Assembly: GCA_012519055.1 (NCBI GenBank)
Contig: JAAYQU010000002.1
Coordinates: 1 to 48,928, forward strand
Direction of reading: 5' to 3'
Length of the DNA: 48,928 nucleotides
From: Bacteroidales bacterium
GTDB lineage: Bacteria; Bacteroidota; Bacteroidia; Bacteroidales; Salinivirgaceae
Shown here piece by piece: positions 23,930 to 33,835 of this stretch; position 1 is the stretch's first letter; each line of letters begins with the position of its first letter. Under the pieces are notes generated by a model, which did no database searches, was not told the origin of the DNA, and saw only the letters and a program-made list of their open reading frames with translations. Both the position numbers and the translations under genes were made by a program.

Positions 23930-25165
23930 ATGGAAATATTAGATTTAACCGACACCTTTTCAGAGTTCAGAGAACAAAAAAATATCGATCGTACTACTAT
24001 GATGCGAGTTATAGAGGATGTGTTTCGCAACACATTAGTAAAATTATATGGCGACGACTCTAATTTTGACATAATTATAAATCCTGACCGAGGCGACTTT
24101 GAAATATGGCATAATAGAACAATCGTCGATGACGATAGTCTGACTGATCCAAATACACAAATCACTCTTAGTGAAGCCCGAAAAATTGAAGATGATTATG
24201 AAATAGGCGAGGAGGTTTCAAACGAGTTTAAATTTGAAAGTCTAGGCAGACGTGCAATTCTAGCACTTCGTCAAAACTTGGCATCAAAAATTTTGGAGAT
24301 AGAGAAGGAACAAGTTTTTAATAAATATAAAGAGCGCGTTGGTGAGATAGTTACAGCTGAGGTTTATCAAGTATGGAAAAAAGAGATACTGTTGTTAGAT
24401 GATGAAGGTACAGAGTTAATTCTCCCCCGTTCAGAGCAAATTCCAAGTGACTTCTTCCACAAATCGGACACAGTTAGAGCAATAGTAATAAAAGTTGAAT
24501 ACAAAAACGGAAATCCAAATATAGTTTTATCACGGACAGCAAATGTTTTCTTGGAAAGATTGTTCGAAATGGAGGTTCCTGAAATTTTTGATGGATTAAT
24601 AACAATTAAAAAAGTAGAACGTATTCCGGGAGAACGGGCAAAAGTTGCTGTTGAGTCATATAATGACCGCATTGACCCTGTAGGAGCCTGTGTTGGAATG
24701 AAAGGTTCACGAATACGTGGAATAGTACGAGAATTAAGAAACGAAAATATTGACGTTATTAATTATACAACCAATCCAAATTTATTTATTTCCAGAGCAT
24801 TAACTCCTGCAAAGGTAACATCAATCAAAATTGACGAAGAAAACAAAAGCGCAGAGGTATTTCTGCCAGCCGACCAAGTCTCTTTAGCAATAGGGCGAAA
24901 TGGGGTCAATATTAAGTTGGCAGGACTTCTTACGGGGTACGAACTTGATGTGTATCGCGACGATGTTGAAGAGGGTGATGATGTTGATATTGAGGACTTT
25001 AAAGATGAGATCGAGGGCTGGATTATTGATGTTCTGAAATCAATAGGATGTGATACAGCGCAAAGCGTACTACAACTATCGCGAGAAGAGCTTATTTCAA
25101 GATCGGATCTCGAAGAAGAGACAGTTGACGAGGTACTTAGAGTTTTACGCTCTGAATTTGAGTAA
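23930..25165 (+). CDS. nusA: Transcription termination/antitermination factor NusA
   Basis: Binds RNA polymerase and nascent RNA to control pausing, termination and antitermination. The 411 residues contain the N-terminal polymerase-binding domain (about 1-125), an S1 domain (about 130-200, starting RVGEIVTAEVYQVWKKE) and the KH1/KH2 pair (about 210-350, with GACVGMKGSRIRGIVRELRNE and SLAIGRNGVNIKLAGLLTGY). A short acidic linker and a helical C-terminal segment follow. Longer E. coli-type acidic repeats are absent, as is normal outside the Proteobacteria. Lies 79 bp after rimP and 62 bp before infB. Confidence 0.96.
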   Translation: MEILDLTDTFSEFREQKNIDRTTMMRVIEDVFRNTLVKLYGDDSNFDIIINPDRGDFEIWHNRTIVDDDSLTDPNTQITLSEARKIEDDYEIGEEVSNEFKFESLGRRAILALRQNLASKILEIEKEQVFNKYKERVGEIVTAEVYQVWKKEILLLDDEGTELILPRSEQIPSDFFHKSDTVRAIVIKVEYKNGNPNIVLSRTANVFLERLFEMEVPEIFDGLITIKKVERIPGERAKVAVESYNDRIDPVGACVGMKGSRIRGIVRELRNENIDVINYTTNPNLFISRALTPAKVTSIKIDEENKSAEVFLPADQVSLAIGRNGVNIKLAGLLTGYELDVYRDDVEEGDDVDIEDFKDEIEGWIIDVLKSIGCDTAQSVLQLSREELISRSDLEEETVDEVLRVLRSEFE

Positions 25166-25191
25166 ATCAAAGTTTTGATGATATATTTGCA

Positions 25192-25199
25192 ATTATTTT
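25192..25199 (+). promoter_or_regulatory. Possible internal -7 box TATATTTG ahead of infB
   Basis: Matches TAnnTTTG in the nusA-infB gap; the implied start near 25206 would precede the ATG at 25228 by about 22 nt. No well-spaced -33 element. Confidence 0.4.
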
Positions 25200-25227
25200 T
25201 TAACAAAAACAACAGGTGACAGAGCAT

Positions 25228-28182
25228 ATGGTTGAAGGGAAAAAAACACGACTTAGAGAAGTAGCCAAAGAATTTAACGTTGGCATAAATACGATTGTTC
25301 AATTTCTTGACAAAAAAGGTATACACATTGAAAGCAATCCGAATAGTCGCATTGACGAAGATGTGTATGTTATTCTGTTCAAAGAATATGCTACCGATAT
25401 CAATCTAAAAAAAGAATCTGAAAGACTAAATATTTTAAATCCTGTAAAACCACAAACAGTTACTATCGATCAAGTAGGTGACACAGTAGTAGAAGAGGAT
25501 ACTGAGGTTAGAATAACCGATTTTACTGCGACGAAAACAGAAAGTACTAGTACTCCAGCGGAACCTGAAGAGAAAGATTTGCGACCAACAGAAAAACCAG
25601 ACGTTAAAATTCTTGGCAAAATAGATCTTGATACACCCAAAAAACAAAAGCCTGAAACCAAAAAACAAGAGAAGACAGAAATAAAAGAGTCCAAAGAATC
25701 AAAAACTTCAACCAAAGCCGAAAAGAAATCTGATAAAAAGCAAGCAGAGAGCATAACGCTTGTACCTGATAAGTCGCAAGAGCCAGTAGTTGTTGATAAA
25801 ATTGAACTTGATTCTAAGACCAAAGATAAAAAGGATGTAAAAAAAGCATCCAAAGATGATAAAGAAAAACTGCAACCTGCGGCTAAAAAGCCTGATGAGG
25901 CGATAAAAGGGAGCGAATCCGATACAAAAGCAGAGACCGCAAGTACCACAACCGAAAAGGAAGAGATATCCTTTATTCAGTCAAGAGTTGAGAAGTTGAG
26001 TGGTCCAAAAGTATTGGGTAGGATTGAATTACCCGAAGAAAGAAAAAGAAAACCGGGTGAAACAGCAGCAAGTTCAGAAGAATCAGGAGACGCCAAGAAA
26101 AAGAGAAGGCGTCGTAAACGTATAAAAAAAGAGATAACAGAAGTAGATAAACCGCAGGAAAGCCCTACAGCAAAATCAAGACCTGCTGAATCTGATAGAA
26201 CGCAACGCGAGGCAGGAGGAGAACGTAAGAGAAGACCGCAACAGACAACAAGAAAGAAAGCTCCGGCAAAACCTGAAATCAGTGAAGATGACGTTGCAAA
26301 ACAAATAAAAGATACGTTAGCGAGACTTACAACAAAGACAAAATCGAGAGCAGCAAGATATCGTCGCGAAAAGCGCGACGCAGCGCATGAAAGACAACTA
26401 CATGATACAGAAGAACAAGAAGCAACAAAAAATGTTCTAAAAGTTACCGAGTTCGTATCAGTTAACGATCTCTCAACGATGATGGATGTTCCTGTAAACG
26501 AGGTAATTGCAACTTGTGTGAATATGGGGCTGTTTGTTTCAATAAATCAAAGACTAGATGCTGAAACAATGGCTCTTGTTGTTGATGAGTTCGGTTATGA
26601 AATAGAATTTGTAAGTGCCGAAGTACTCGAAGCAATTCACGATGATGAGGAGGATTCGGAAGAGGATTTGGTAACACGTCCACCAATCGTAACAGTTATG
26701 GGTCACGTTGACCATGGGAAAACATCACTACTTGACAGAATACGCGACACTAACGTAATTGCTGGCGAAGCTGGTGGTATTACCCAACATATAGGAGCTT
26801 ACAGTGTTGAGCTATCAAGCGGAAGAATAATTACTTTCCTTGATACGCCAGGTCACGAAGCCTTTACTGCTATGCGTGCACGTGGTGCTCAGGTTACAGA
26901 CGTTGCTATAATCACAATTGCTGCAGACGATAGCGTTATGCCTCAGACACGCGAGGCTATTAACCACGCACAGGCAGCTGGCGTACCTATAGTATTTGCA
27001 ATCAATAAAATAGATAAAGAGACGGCAAACCCCGAAAAAATCAAACAGGAACTCGCTAGTATGAATATTCTTGTTGAAGATTGGGGCGGAAAATATCAAT
27101 CGCAAGAGATATCGGCTAAAAAAGGAATAAACGTTAAAGAGTTGTTAGAAAAGGTGTTGGTTGAGTCAGATCTATTAGAACTAAAAGCCAACCCGAAAAG
27201 ACGTGCGTCAGGAACGGTTATTGAAAGCCAGTTGGATAAGGGTCGTGGATACGTTGCAACTGTCCTTGTTCAAAACGGAACATTAAAAATCGGAGATATC
27301 GTTTTAGCAGGAACTACCTACGGACGTGTAAAAGCGATGTTTAACGAACGCGGACAAAATGTAAAAAAAGCAGGACCATCAACGCCAATTCAGATTTTAG
27401 GAATCAACGGTGCTCCGCAGGCTGGAGACAGATTCAACGTTATGCAGACAGACAGGGAAGCCAAAGAAATTGCTATGAAACGCGAGCACCTCGCGAGAGA
27501 GCAAAGCTTTAGAGCTCAAAAACATATCACTCTTGAAGAGATCGGAAGAAGAATTGCAATTGGAAACTTCCAAGAGTTGAACTTAATTGTAAAAGGTGAC
27601 GTTGACGGCTCAATTGAAGCATTAAGCGACTCGTTGTTAAAGCTTTCAAATAATGAGGTACAAGTTAATGTTATTCATAAGGCTGTTGGACAAATTTCTG
27701 AATCGGACGTTTTGTTAGCAGCTGCTTCAAATGCTATAATTATTGGATTCCAGGTGCGTCCTTCAGTAGCAGCACGAAAAATGGCAGAACATGAGGAGAT
27801 TGACATCAGACTCTATTCAGTTATTTATGATGCTATTAATGAAATTAAAGATGCTATTGAGGGAATGTTGGCACCAGAGGTTAAGGAGCAAATAACAGGA
27901 ACAGCTGAAATTCTCGAGGTGTTTAAAATCTCTAAAGTTGGCTCCATTGCTGGTTGTATCGTGCGAGAAGGGAAAATTAAGCGTAATAACAGTGTACGAG
28001 TTATCAGAGACGGGATAGTCGTTTATACTGGTGAATTAGGCTCATTAAAACGTTTTAAAGACGATGTAAAAGAAGTAACAAGTGGCTTTGAATGCGGTAT
28101 GAACGTTGAAAGGTTTAACGATATAAAAGTTGGAGACTTTATTGAAGCCTTTGAAGAGGTTGAAGTAAAAAAGAAACTTTAA
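25228..28182 (+). CDS. infB: Translation initiation factor IF-2
   Basis: GTPase that places fMet-tRNA in the ribosomal P site. From ATG 25228 the protein is 984 residues, usual for Bacteroidetes. Order: an IF2_N domain at the N-terminus (RLREVAKEFNVGINTIVQFL), a very long Lys/Glu/Thr-rich disordered linker, a second IF2_N-like domain, then the G domain (GHVDHGKTSLLD, DTPGHEAF, NKIDK) and beta-barrel domains II-IV (VIESQLDKGRGYVATVLVQ; ending VGDFIEAFE). A GTG at 25216 is in frame, but the ATG fits the family start and the possible local promoter better. A bidirectional terminator follows at 28235. Confidence 0.96.
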   Translation: MVEGKKTRLREVAKEFNVGINTIVQFLDKKGIHIESNPNSRIDEDVYVILFKEYATDINLKKESERLNILNPVKPQTVTIDQVGDTVVEEDTEVRITDFTATKTESTSTPAEPEEKDLRPTEKPDVKILGKIDLDTPKKQKPETKKQEKTEIKESKESKTSTKAEKKSDKKQAESITLVPDKSQEPVVVDKIELDSKTKDKKDVKKASKDDKEKLQPAAKKPDEAIKGSESDTKAETASTTTEKEEISFIQSRVEKLSGPKVLGRIELPEERKRKPGETAASSEESGDAKKKRRRRKRIKKEITEVDKPQESPTAKSRPAESDRTQREAGGERKRRPQQTTRKKAPAKPEISEDDVAKQIKDTLARLTTKTKSRAARYRREKRDAAHERQLHDTEEQEATKNVLKVTEFVSVNDLSTMMDVPVNEVIATCVNMGLFVSINQRLDAETMALVVDEFGYEIEFVSAEVLEAIHDDEEDSEEDLVTRPPIVTVMGHVDHGKTSLLDRIRDTNVIAGEAGGITQHIGAYSVELSSGRIITFLDTPGHEAFTAMRARGAQVTDVAIITIAADDSVMPQTREAINHAQAAGVPIVFAINKIDKETANPEKIKQELASMNILVEDWGGKYQSQEISAKKGINVKELLEKVLVESDLLELKANPKRRASGTVIESQLDKGRGYVATVLVQNGTLKIGDIVLAGTTYGRVKAMFNERGQNVKKAGPSTPIQILGINGAPQAGDRFNVMQTDREAKEIAMKREHLAREQSFRAQKHITLEEIGRRIAIGNFQELNLIVKGDVDGSIEALSDSLLKLSNNEVQVNVIHKAVGQISESDVLLAAASNAIIIGFQVRPSVAARKMAEHEEIDIRLYSVIYDAINEIKDAIEGMLAPEVKEQITGTAEILEVFKISKVGSIAGCIVREGKIKRNNSVRVIRDGIVVYTGELGSLKRFKDDVKEVTSGFECGMNVERFNDIKVGDFIEAFEEVEVKKKL

Positions 28183-28234
28183 TAAATTAATTGAAAGTAA
28201 GATAAGGGAGAGTCTTCCCTAAAAAAATATTTTG

Positions 28235-28266
28235 CAAAGGGTTGAAGTTTAGGTTTCAACCCTTTG
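28235..28266. terminator. Bidirectional terminator between infB and the DltD-like gene
   Basis: Perfect 12-bp stem CAAAGGGTTGAA (28235-28246) / TTCAACCCTTTG (28255-28266), with TCTATTTTT on the plus side and A-rich DNA on the left. A smaller stem (AGGGA/TCCCT, 28205-28220, then A7) precedes it. It serves two converging genes. Confidence 0.85.
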
Positions 28267-28267
28267 T

Positions 28268-29767
28268 CTATTTTTCAACCGTTATTCTGAAATCATCTAT
28301 AAAAATCTTTTCTTGCGATGGGTTGTAGATGTATATTTTTATTAAATCTGCCTGCTTAATAGTGTCTGGAATAATGATGTTTTTGTTGTATTTAACCCAT
28401 TTGTTAACTTCATTGATATCGCTTTTTAAATCAAATCCAACCCAGTAGGGGTTAAAATCTGTTCCATATGCTTCCATAACTAGCATTGTATTATGATTTA
28501 AGGAGGCTTGATTTAGCATGAGTTCAATAGCAATATTTTGTTTCAGGCTGTCAGGTATAACTTTTAGGGGATACTCCAATGTAATACTGAAATCGTTGCC
28601 TGCACCAGTCAGAGACGACTTTTTGCCAGAATAAGCTAATTCTGTGGTTATTGTGTGCATTTGTCCCCAAACCACATTTTTATCATCGCAGTCATTAAAG
28701 AAGTCCGTGTGGTATGTGATACTGTAATCTGCTTCTACGTAAAATTCATTGTGCCAGGTCTTTAATGCTTCAGAAACGTTTTTGGCAACTGTTTTTCTCC
28801 CCTTTTCTGCATAATGTTCTGTAGTCCAGTCTTGGTCAATAAACTGTTCATTTTCTACTGAATTCAGACTACTAACCACTTTAACACCTCTGTTCTGAAA
28901 ATATTGTTCCAGAATTTTAGCGTTTTCGTTTATCATAAAAATTAAATCATCACCGACCAACTCCTTTGCTTTTTCGGTATTTTCAGCCAATAGATTAAAA
29001 AGAAGGTTCCAGCCCCTTTTTTGAGCTAGTTTAATTATCTCATTAAAATCCTTAATTCTGGGATTATTTGTGGTATCTATTTGGAAACCATAGGTTTTAA
29101 TATAGGCACAAGCCAACTTGGTCTGTTCGTAGTCAATATTTCCACTACTGTCTTTTATGCCTGAATTTGCCATCCAATTATCCCATTCAATCACGTTTTG
29201 AAATTGAAAATCAAATGGTAGTTTGAATTTATCACTTTTCATTTTCTTCCTACATTGCTGTTCTCGCTCGCTCTCTGATTTAATATCATATCCTTTGAAT
29301 GACAGCAAAAACCTGTTGAATAATGGTGGATACTGTTTGATAAGGACTAAGCTTTTTTGCAACGGTGTCTCAAGATTCGAATAGATCCATTCTGCATTAA
29401 AAGATCGCAGGTTTAGGGTAACAACAATGGTTTTAACCTGGTTATCGGTAGGAATATTTTCTAGCAAAACCTTATAAATACCCGCATGGCTTGCAGGTTT
29501 TGTAATGTCGTAAGTGTTTAATTTTGGAAAAAAATCTCCGATAAATGCAGAAATGGGTCTTTTATCAATATCATCTCCACGAAAAGTGATATTTGATGAT
29601 TCACCTATGTAAATAATATCTGCATCATTTGGAATATCTCTAACCAAATTTATTATGTCTGAATGTTTTTGAATATCAGACTCATAGAACCATTTGCTGT
29701 AAATGAAATTTATGATTACTATGACAATAGATAGAAGAAATATTTTGAATAGTATTTTTTTACACAT
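28268..29767 (-). CDS. DltD/AlgJ-like SGNH protein with C-terminal beta-sandwich
   Basis: A 499-residue protein anchored by one N-terminal helix (residues 5-24) with the bulk in the periplasm. Residues 50-340 look like a DltD/AlgX-type SGNH acyl-transfer domain: IIYIGESSN (candidate nucleophile Ser57, GES in place of GDS) and, near the end, DWTTEHYAEKG with the Asp313/His318 pair expected before a Gly. Residues 345-499 form a separate strand-rich module resembling a CBM4_9-type carbohydrate-binding sandwich, with the phrase AYSGKKSSLTGAGNDF. It follows the MBOAT gene by 10 bp, the classical partner arrangement for handing an acyl group across the membrane to a glycan. The acceptor is unknown, and the C-terminal module suggests a polysaccharide. 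Confidence 0.75.
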   Translation of the reverse strand: MCKKILFKIFLLSIVIVIINFIYSKWFYESDIQKHSDIINLVRDIPNDADIIYIGESSNITFRGDDIDKRPISAFIGDFFPKLNTYDITKPASHAGIYKVLLENIPTDNQVKTIVVTLNLRSFNAEWIYSNLETPLQKSLVLIKQYPPLFNRFLLSFKGYDIKSESEREQQCRKKMKSDKFKLPFDFQFQNVIEWDNWMANSGIKDSSGNIDYEQTKLACAYIKTYGFQIDTTNNPRIKDFNEIIKLAQKRGWNLLFNLLAENTEKAKELVGDDLIFMINENAKILEQYFQNRGVKVVSSLNSVENEQFIDQDWTTEHYAEKGRKTVAKNVSEALKTWHNEFYVEADYSITYHTDFFNDCDDKNVVWGQMHTITTELAYSGKKSSLTGAGNDFSITLEYPLKVIPDSLKQNIAIELMLNQASLNHNTMLVMEAYGTDFNPYWVGFDLKSDINEVNKWVKYNKNIIIPDTIKQADLIKIYIYNPSQEKIFIDDFRITVEK

Positions 29768-29777
29768 CTCTTACCGT

Positions 29778-31193
29778 TTAGAATTGGAAATAAATAAAAG
29801 GAAAATTCTCTACCCCCGCATGGACAATAATGCTGAATATAAAAATGCCGTAAATTATCCATCTGCCAATAAGTGGCATATTTGCCAACCATGAATCAAA
29901 GCGTTTATTGTAAAGCAAGATATCTGTAATAATAAAAACTATCAGCCAAAACCAAACATAACCCGGAATTATCAGTGCTTCAGTTATTTGTCCTGTACCT
30001 GAAAACAGCAGAGAGAAAATATTAATCGCTTCGCCGAAGGACTGACTCCTAAAGAATACCCATATTAAAGTAACTAAACCAAAGGTTTTAATTGATAATA
30101 GTATATGCCAAAGAGAGTACGGCTTGTGCTCTTTTTCTAACCTAAAAGTTGAATTAATAATTTTTTCAAGTATGTATAAAATACCAAACAGTGCACCCCA
30201 AATTAGAAATGTCCAGTTGGCACCATGCCAAATCCCACTAACAACGAAGACAATTAAGATGTTAATAGCCCATCTGCTTTTTTTAACCCGATTGCCTCCA
30301 AGTGGATAGTATAAATAGTCTCTAAACCAGGTTGATAGCGAAATATGCCATCGTTGCCAAAATTCAGCTATATTTTTTGCAAGGTAGGGTGTTTTAAAAT
30401 TATTCATAAGATTTACACCCATTATTTTTGCACTTCCTATGGCAATAACCGAGTATCCGTAAAAGTCGCTGTAAATTTGGAAGGAGTAGAAAACCATTCC
30501 TGTTAAAATATCTAATGAAGAGTAGTTGCCCGGGGTAGCGTATATATTGTCAACAATTCCGGCTAAGTTATCTGCAATAACCATCTTTATAAACAAGCCG
30601 TAGAGAATAAGTCGCAACCCATTAGACAGGTTGTCGTAAGTAAAATCGTGCTTGGCTTTTAGTTGAGGTGTTAGTCTGGAAAAACGTTCAATAGGTCCGG
30701 CAACCAGCTGAGGGAAAAATGAGACATATAGGGCAAAATATCCTAAGTGTTTTTCAGCCTTTTGTCGTCCAAAATAAACATCTATGGAATAACTTAGAGT
30801 CTGAAAAGTATAGAACGAAATCCCGACCGGCAACAAAACATTCATTAATGGTATATTTCTGCCAAACTCTAATTTGTCAAAAAGTAGATTTATATTTTCT
30901 GCAACAAAATTGAAGTATTTGAAGAAAAAAAGTATCCCTAAGTTTGCAAAAAGATTAAATATTAAAAGTAGTAACTTTGATTTTTTATCAGGATATTTTT
31001 CCATTAAAACACCACTAAGGTACCCCACTAATGTTGATATAGCTATTAAAAATACGTACTCTACTTTCCAGCTCATGTAAAAAAAATAGCTTGCCGCAAG
31101 AAGTAAAATCCACCTAAATTTGTGAGGAAGCAGAAAGTAAATAATTACCACAATCGGTAAAAAAAGAACATACTCTATTGTATTAAAAAGCAT
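29778..31193 (-). CDS. MBOAT family O-acyltransferase (AlgI/DltB type)
   Basis: A 471-residue inner-membrane protein with about 11 hydrophobic segments. It carries the MBOAT signatures FPQLVAGPIER, NNFKTPYLAKNIAEFWQRWH followed by ISLSTWFRDYLYYPLGG, and SGIWHGANWTFLIWG, whose His is the conserved catalytic residue. The family moves acetyl or other acyl groups from the cytoplasm to extracytoplasmic polymers, as AlgI does for alginate and DltB for teichoic acid. Neither polymer is suggested here, since no alginate or dlt genes are near, so those names are not used. Forms an operon with the downstream DltD-like protein and has a -7 box about 115 bases upstream. Confidence 0.93.
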   Translation of the reverse strand: MLFNTIEYVLFLPIVVIIYFLLPHKFRWILLLAASYFFYMSWKVEYVFLIAISTLVGYLSGVLMEKYPDKKSKLLLLIFNLFANLGILFFFKYFNFVAENINLLFDKLEFGRNIPLMNVLLPVGISFYTFQTLSYSIDVYFGRQKAEKHLGYFALYVSFFPQLVAGPIERFSRLTPQLKAKHDFTYDNLSNGLRLILYGLFIKMVIADNLAGIVDNIYATPGNYSSLDILTGMVFYSFQIYSDFYGYSVIAIGSAKIMGVNLMNNFKTPYLAKNIAEFWQRWHISLSTWFRDYLYYPLGGNRVKKSRWAINILIVFVVSGIWHGANWTFLIWGALFGILYILEKIINSTFRLEKEHKPYSLWHILLSIKTFGLVTLIWVFFRSQSFGEAINIFSLLFSGTGQITEALIIPGYVWFWLIVFIITDILLYNKRFDSWLANMPLIGRWIIYGIFIFSIIVHAGVENFPFIYFQF

Positions 31194-31308
31194 ATATTTT
31201 AAGTTTCAGTATTAGAGGTTTAATTTACTCAACCTATACAAGCGGGGTTTAGCGTTTTTTTATGAATTGAATTATAATAAATATTCCAAAGTGTTGTTAA
31301 AACTTTTA

Positions 31309-31316
31309 CAAAGGTA
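31309..31316 (-). promoter_or_regulatory. -7 promoter box TACCTTTG for the MBOAT operon
   Basis: Minus-strand TACCTTTG matches TAnnTTTG, with an implied leader of about 110 nt before the start at 31193. Confidence 0.45.
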
Positions 31317-31427
31317 CTCTTTTTTCTTTCTAAAGTGTGAACTGTCTATTAGTAAAAAAAGCTGTATCGTATTAAGGAGTCTTCAGTAACTTTATGCTTA
31401 AACTTATAAATAAACGCTACCTTTGTG

Positions 31428-31435
31428 TTGATTTT
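31428..31435 (+). promoter_or_regulatory. -7 promoter box TACCTTTG for the HD-lpxD operon
   Basis: Matches TAnnTTTG, with an implied leader of about 25 nt before the ATG at 31467. It is 119 bp from, and divergent to, the MBOAT box, which uses the same octamer. Confidence 0.55.
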
Positions 31436-31466
31436 ATCGCATTATCATAGGTCATATTTCTAGTTT

Positions 31467-32699
31467 ATGCCACTCTATACAACATCGAATAAAATAATAA
31501 ACGACCCGATATATGGATTAATCTCAATGCCGGGCGGGGTTGCTTACGATATAATTAATCATCCTTGGTTTCAGCGATTACGGCGAATTAGACAAGTAGG
31601 GTTAACCAACTATGTTTATCCCGGAGCAATACACTCAAGATTTCAACACACTATTGGTTGTGTTCATTTAATGCAACTTGCTTTAGATGTACTAGAAGCC
31701 AAAGGTGTTGATATAACGCCCGAGGAAGCAGATAGTACCATTCTGGCTATTCTTTTGCACGATATAGGGCATGCACCGTTTAGCCACTCTCTTGAAAATA
31801 TGCTGGTTAACAAAATGCGTCATGAGGAGTTGTCGCTTATGGCTATGACAGAGTTGAACGAATATTATAATGGAGCGTTAAGCACTGCTATAGAGATATT
31901 TACCAACAGATATCACAAGAAGTTTTTACATCAAATGGTGTCGTCTCAAATCGATATAGACAGGCTTGATTATCTCAATAGAGACAGCTTCTTTACAGGT
32001 GTAAGCGAGGGTGTAGTTTCGCACGACAGAATAATAAAAATGCTTAACGTTTTTGATGATAAACTGGTTGTCGATCAGAAAGGGATTTATAGTATCGAGA
32101 AGTTCTTGGTGGCTCGCCGTTTGATGTATTGGCAGGTTTATCTGCACAAAACGGTTATTAGCGCTGAACAAATTCTGAGAAAAATAATCAAAAGAGCAAA
32201 ATATTTGATTTCTCAAGGTGAGGAGCTGTTTGCTTTCCCTGATCTACACTTTTTTCTTTCAAGTGTAGATACAATCGAAAACGGTCAATTTGAACGATTT
32301 GCAGCTGTTGATGATGATGATATTTCAGCATCAATTAAGGTTTGGGCTAAACATAGCGATACCGTTTTAAGCTATTTGTGCAACTCGCTTGTAAACAGAA
32401 GGTTGTTCAGAGTAAAGATTGATAATAAACCATTTGATATTAATGTAATTGAAGATACTCGTCAAAAAACGTCTAAATTGCTGAATATAAGCTATGAAGA
32501 TACTGAATATCTTGTCGTTTCCAACACATTGTCAAACAACACGTATCAGCCATTAGACGATGAGATATCGATATTAGACAAATCGGGTAAAATTCAGAGC
32601 ATTATTGATGCAAGCGATATGTTTAATCACGAAATTATGTCGAAAACCGTATTAAAGTTTTATTTTTGTTATCCAAAACAGCTTGACCAGCTAATATAA
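31467..32699 (+). CDS. HD-domain phosphohydrolase (dGTPase/SAMHD1-like)
   Basis: A 410-residue cytoplasmic protein. The metal-binding HD motif is complete: [13 protein letters not shown], the [13 protein letters not shown] block with the paired His-Asp, and [16 protein letters not shown], whose Asp completes the site. The opening ([32 protein letters not shown], in part) is typical of the large HD proteins related to dNTP triphosphohydrolases. Substrate not established. Lies 47 bp upstream of lpxD on the same strand, an arrangement seen repeatedly in Bacteroidetes, which suggests a link to lipid A synthesis or simply operon conservation. Confidence 0.92.
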   Translation: MPLYTTSNKIINDPIYGLISMPGGVAYDIINHPWFQRLRRIRQVGLTNYVYPGAIHSRFQHTIGCVHLMQLALDVLEAKGVDITPEEADSTILAILLHDIGHAPFSHSLENMLVNKMRHEELSLMAMTELNEYYNGALSTAIEIFTNRYHKKFLHQMVSSQIDIDRLDYLNRDSFFTGVSEGVVSHDRIIKMLNVFDDKLVVDQKGIYSIEKFLVARRLMYWQVYLHKTVISAEQILRKIIKRAKYLISQGEELFAFPDLHFFLSSVDTIENGQFERFAAVDDDDISASIKVWAKHSDTVLSYLCNSLVNRRLFRVKIDNKPFDINVIEDTRQKTSKLLNISYEDTEYLVVSNTLSNNTYQPLDDEISILDKSGKIQSIIDASDMFNHEIMSKTVLKFYFCYPKQLDQLI

Positions 32700-32746
32700 C
32701 TTATAGCCTAATAAATTATAATAGTCACTATCTTAAAAATATTAAT

Positions 32747-33781
32747 ATGCAATTCACAGCCGAACAAATAGCCGCAGCCCTTGAAGGGACAGTGGATGGT
32801 AATGCCCAAGTAGCTGTAAATAACGTTTCTAAAATAGAGGAGGGCAAACCCGGAACACTTAGCTTTCTTGCAAATCCCAAGTATATAAAATATATATACG
32901 AGACAGACGCTTCAATAGTAATAGTAAATGCCGATTTTGTTCCCGAAAAACCTGTAAAGGCAACACTTATCAGGGTAAAAGATGCATATACGGCGTTTGC
33001 AACTCTTTTGAATATGTATGAGCAGGCGAAACCACGTCCGGTTGGTATCGACAAGCAAACAAGTATTGACGATAGTGCAAAACTCGGCAAAAACATTTAT
33101 GTTGGTCCGTTTGCCGTTATCAGTAGAAATGCTCAGATAGCCGATGATGTGCAGATACACGCCCAGGTTTTCATAGGACCAAATGTTACGGTTGGAAAAG
33201 GAACAATCTTGTATCCGGGTGTTAAAATATACGAGAACTGTAAAATAGGTAGCAACGTTATAATACACTCAGGAACAGTTGTAGGCAGTGATGGTTTTGG
33301 GTTTGCGCCTCGTAGCCAGCAGGAGTTTATGAAAGTGCCTCAAATAGGTAGCGTTATTATTGAGGATTTTGCTGAGATTGGAGCAAATGTAACTATAGAT
33401 CGCGCAACGATGGGTAATACCATTATCCGCGAGGGTGTTAAGTTAGATAATTTAATACAGGTCGCTCATAACGTTGAGATTGGAGCAAATACCGTAATTG
33501 CTGCTCAGACAGGTATTAGCGGCTCAACCAAAATTGGAAGCAACTGTATGATTGGCGGGCAAGTAGGTTTTACAGGACACATTGAAATAGCAGATGGTAC
33601 AAAAATCGGGGCACAATCGGGGATTGCCAACAGTATTAAAACACAAGGTCAGTCTGTATTAGGTACGCCAGCCGCAGATTATGCTATTCAACGCCGTGCA
33701 ATGATTTTAACTCAAAAGCTTCCTGAAATATGGAACAGGCTAAACAACATTGAGAGAAAAATCATGGATGAGGATTTATAA
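32747..33781 (+). CDS. lpxD: UDP-3-O-(3-hydroxyacyl)glucosamine N-acyltransferase
   Basis: Third step of lipid A synthesis: adds a hydroxyacyl chain from ACP to the amino group of UDP-3-O-acylglucosamine. The 344 residues show the uridine-binding N-terminal domain (about 1-100, with [14 protein letters not shown]), a left-handed beta-helix of hexapeptide repeats (about 105-310), the catalytic His241 in [11 protein letters not shown], and a C-terminal helix. Second gene after the HD protein. The lpxC/fabZ and lpxA genes that usually follow in Bacteroidetes are not here; instead a heptad repeat starts one base after the stop codon. Confidence 0.96.
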   Translation: MQFTAEQIAAALEGTVDGNAQVAVNNVSKIEEGKPGTLSFLANPKYIKYIYETDASIVIVNADFVPEKPVKATLIRVKDAYTAFATLLNMYEQAKPRPVGIDKQTSIDDSAKLGKNIYVGPFAVISRNAQIADDVQIHAQVFIGPNVTVGKGTILYPGVKIYENCKIGSNVIIHSGTVVGSDGFGFAPRSQQEFMKVPQIGSVIIEDFAEIGANVTIDRATMGNTIIREGVKLDNLIQVAHNVEIGANTVIAAQTGISGSTKIGSNCMIGGQVGFTGHIEIADGTKIGAQSGIANSIKTQGQSVLGTPAADYAIQRRAMILTQKLPEIWNRLNNIERKIMDEDL

Positions 33782-33782
33782 G

Positions 33783-33812
33783 GGAAAAGGTGCAAGGTAC
33801 AAGGGGAAAGGG
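33783..33812. repeat. Heptad repeat (AAGGTRM family) after lpxD
   Basis: About three and a half 7-bp units (AAGGTGC, AAGGTAC, AAGGGGA, AAGGGG) starting one base after the lpxD stop codon. Same family and near-identical words to 2393-2424. Confidence 0.8.
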
Positions 33813-33835
33813 GTCGCTAATTCCTTTTAACTTCC

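Noticed and set aside
25470-25949. 159-codon minus-strand ORF inside infB
   Set aside because: Ser-rich antisense of the Lys/Glu-rich linker; an artefact of biased composition.
29778-31193. Alginate acetyltransferase AlgI
   Set aside because: The MBOAT family is clear, but no alginate genes are present, so only the family name is given.
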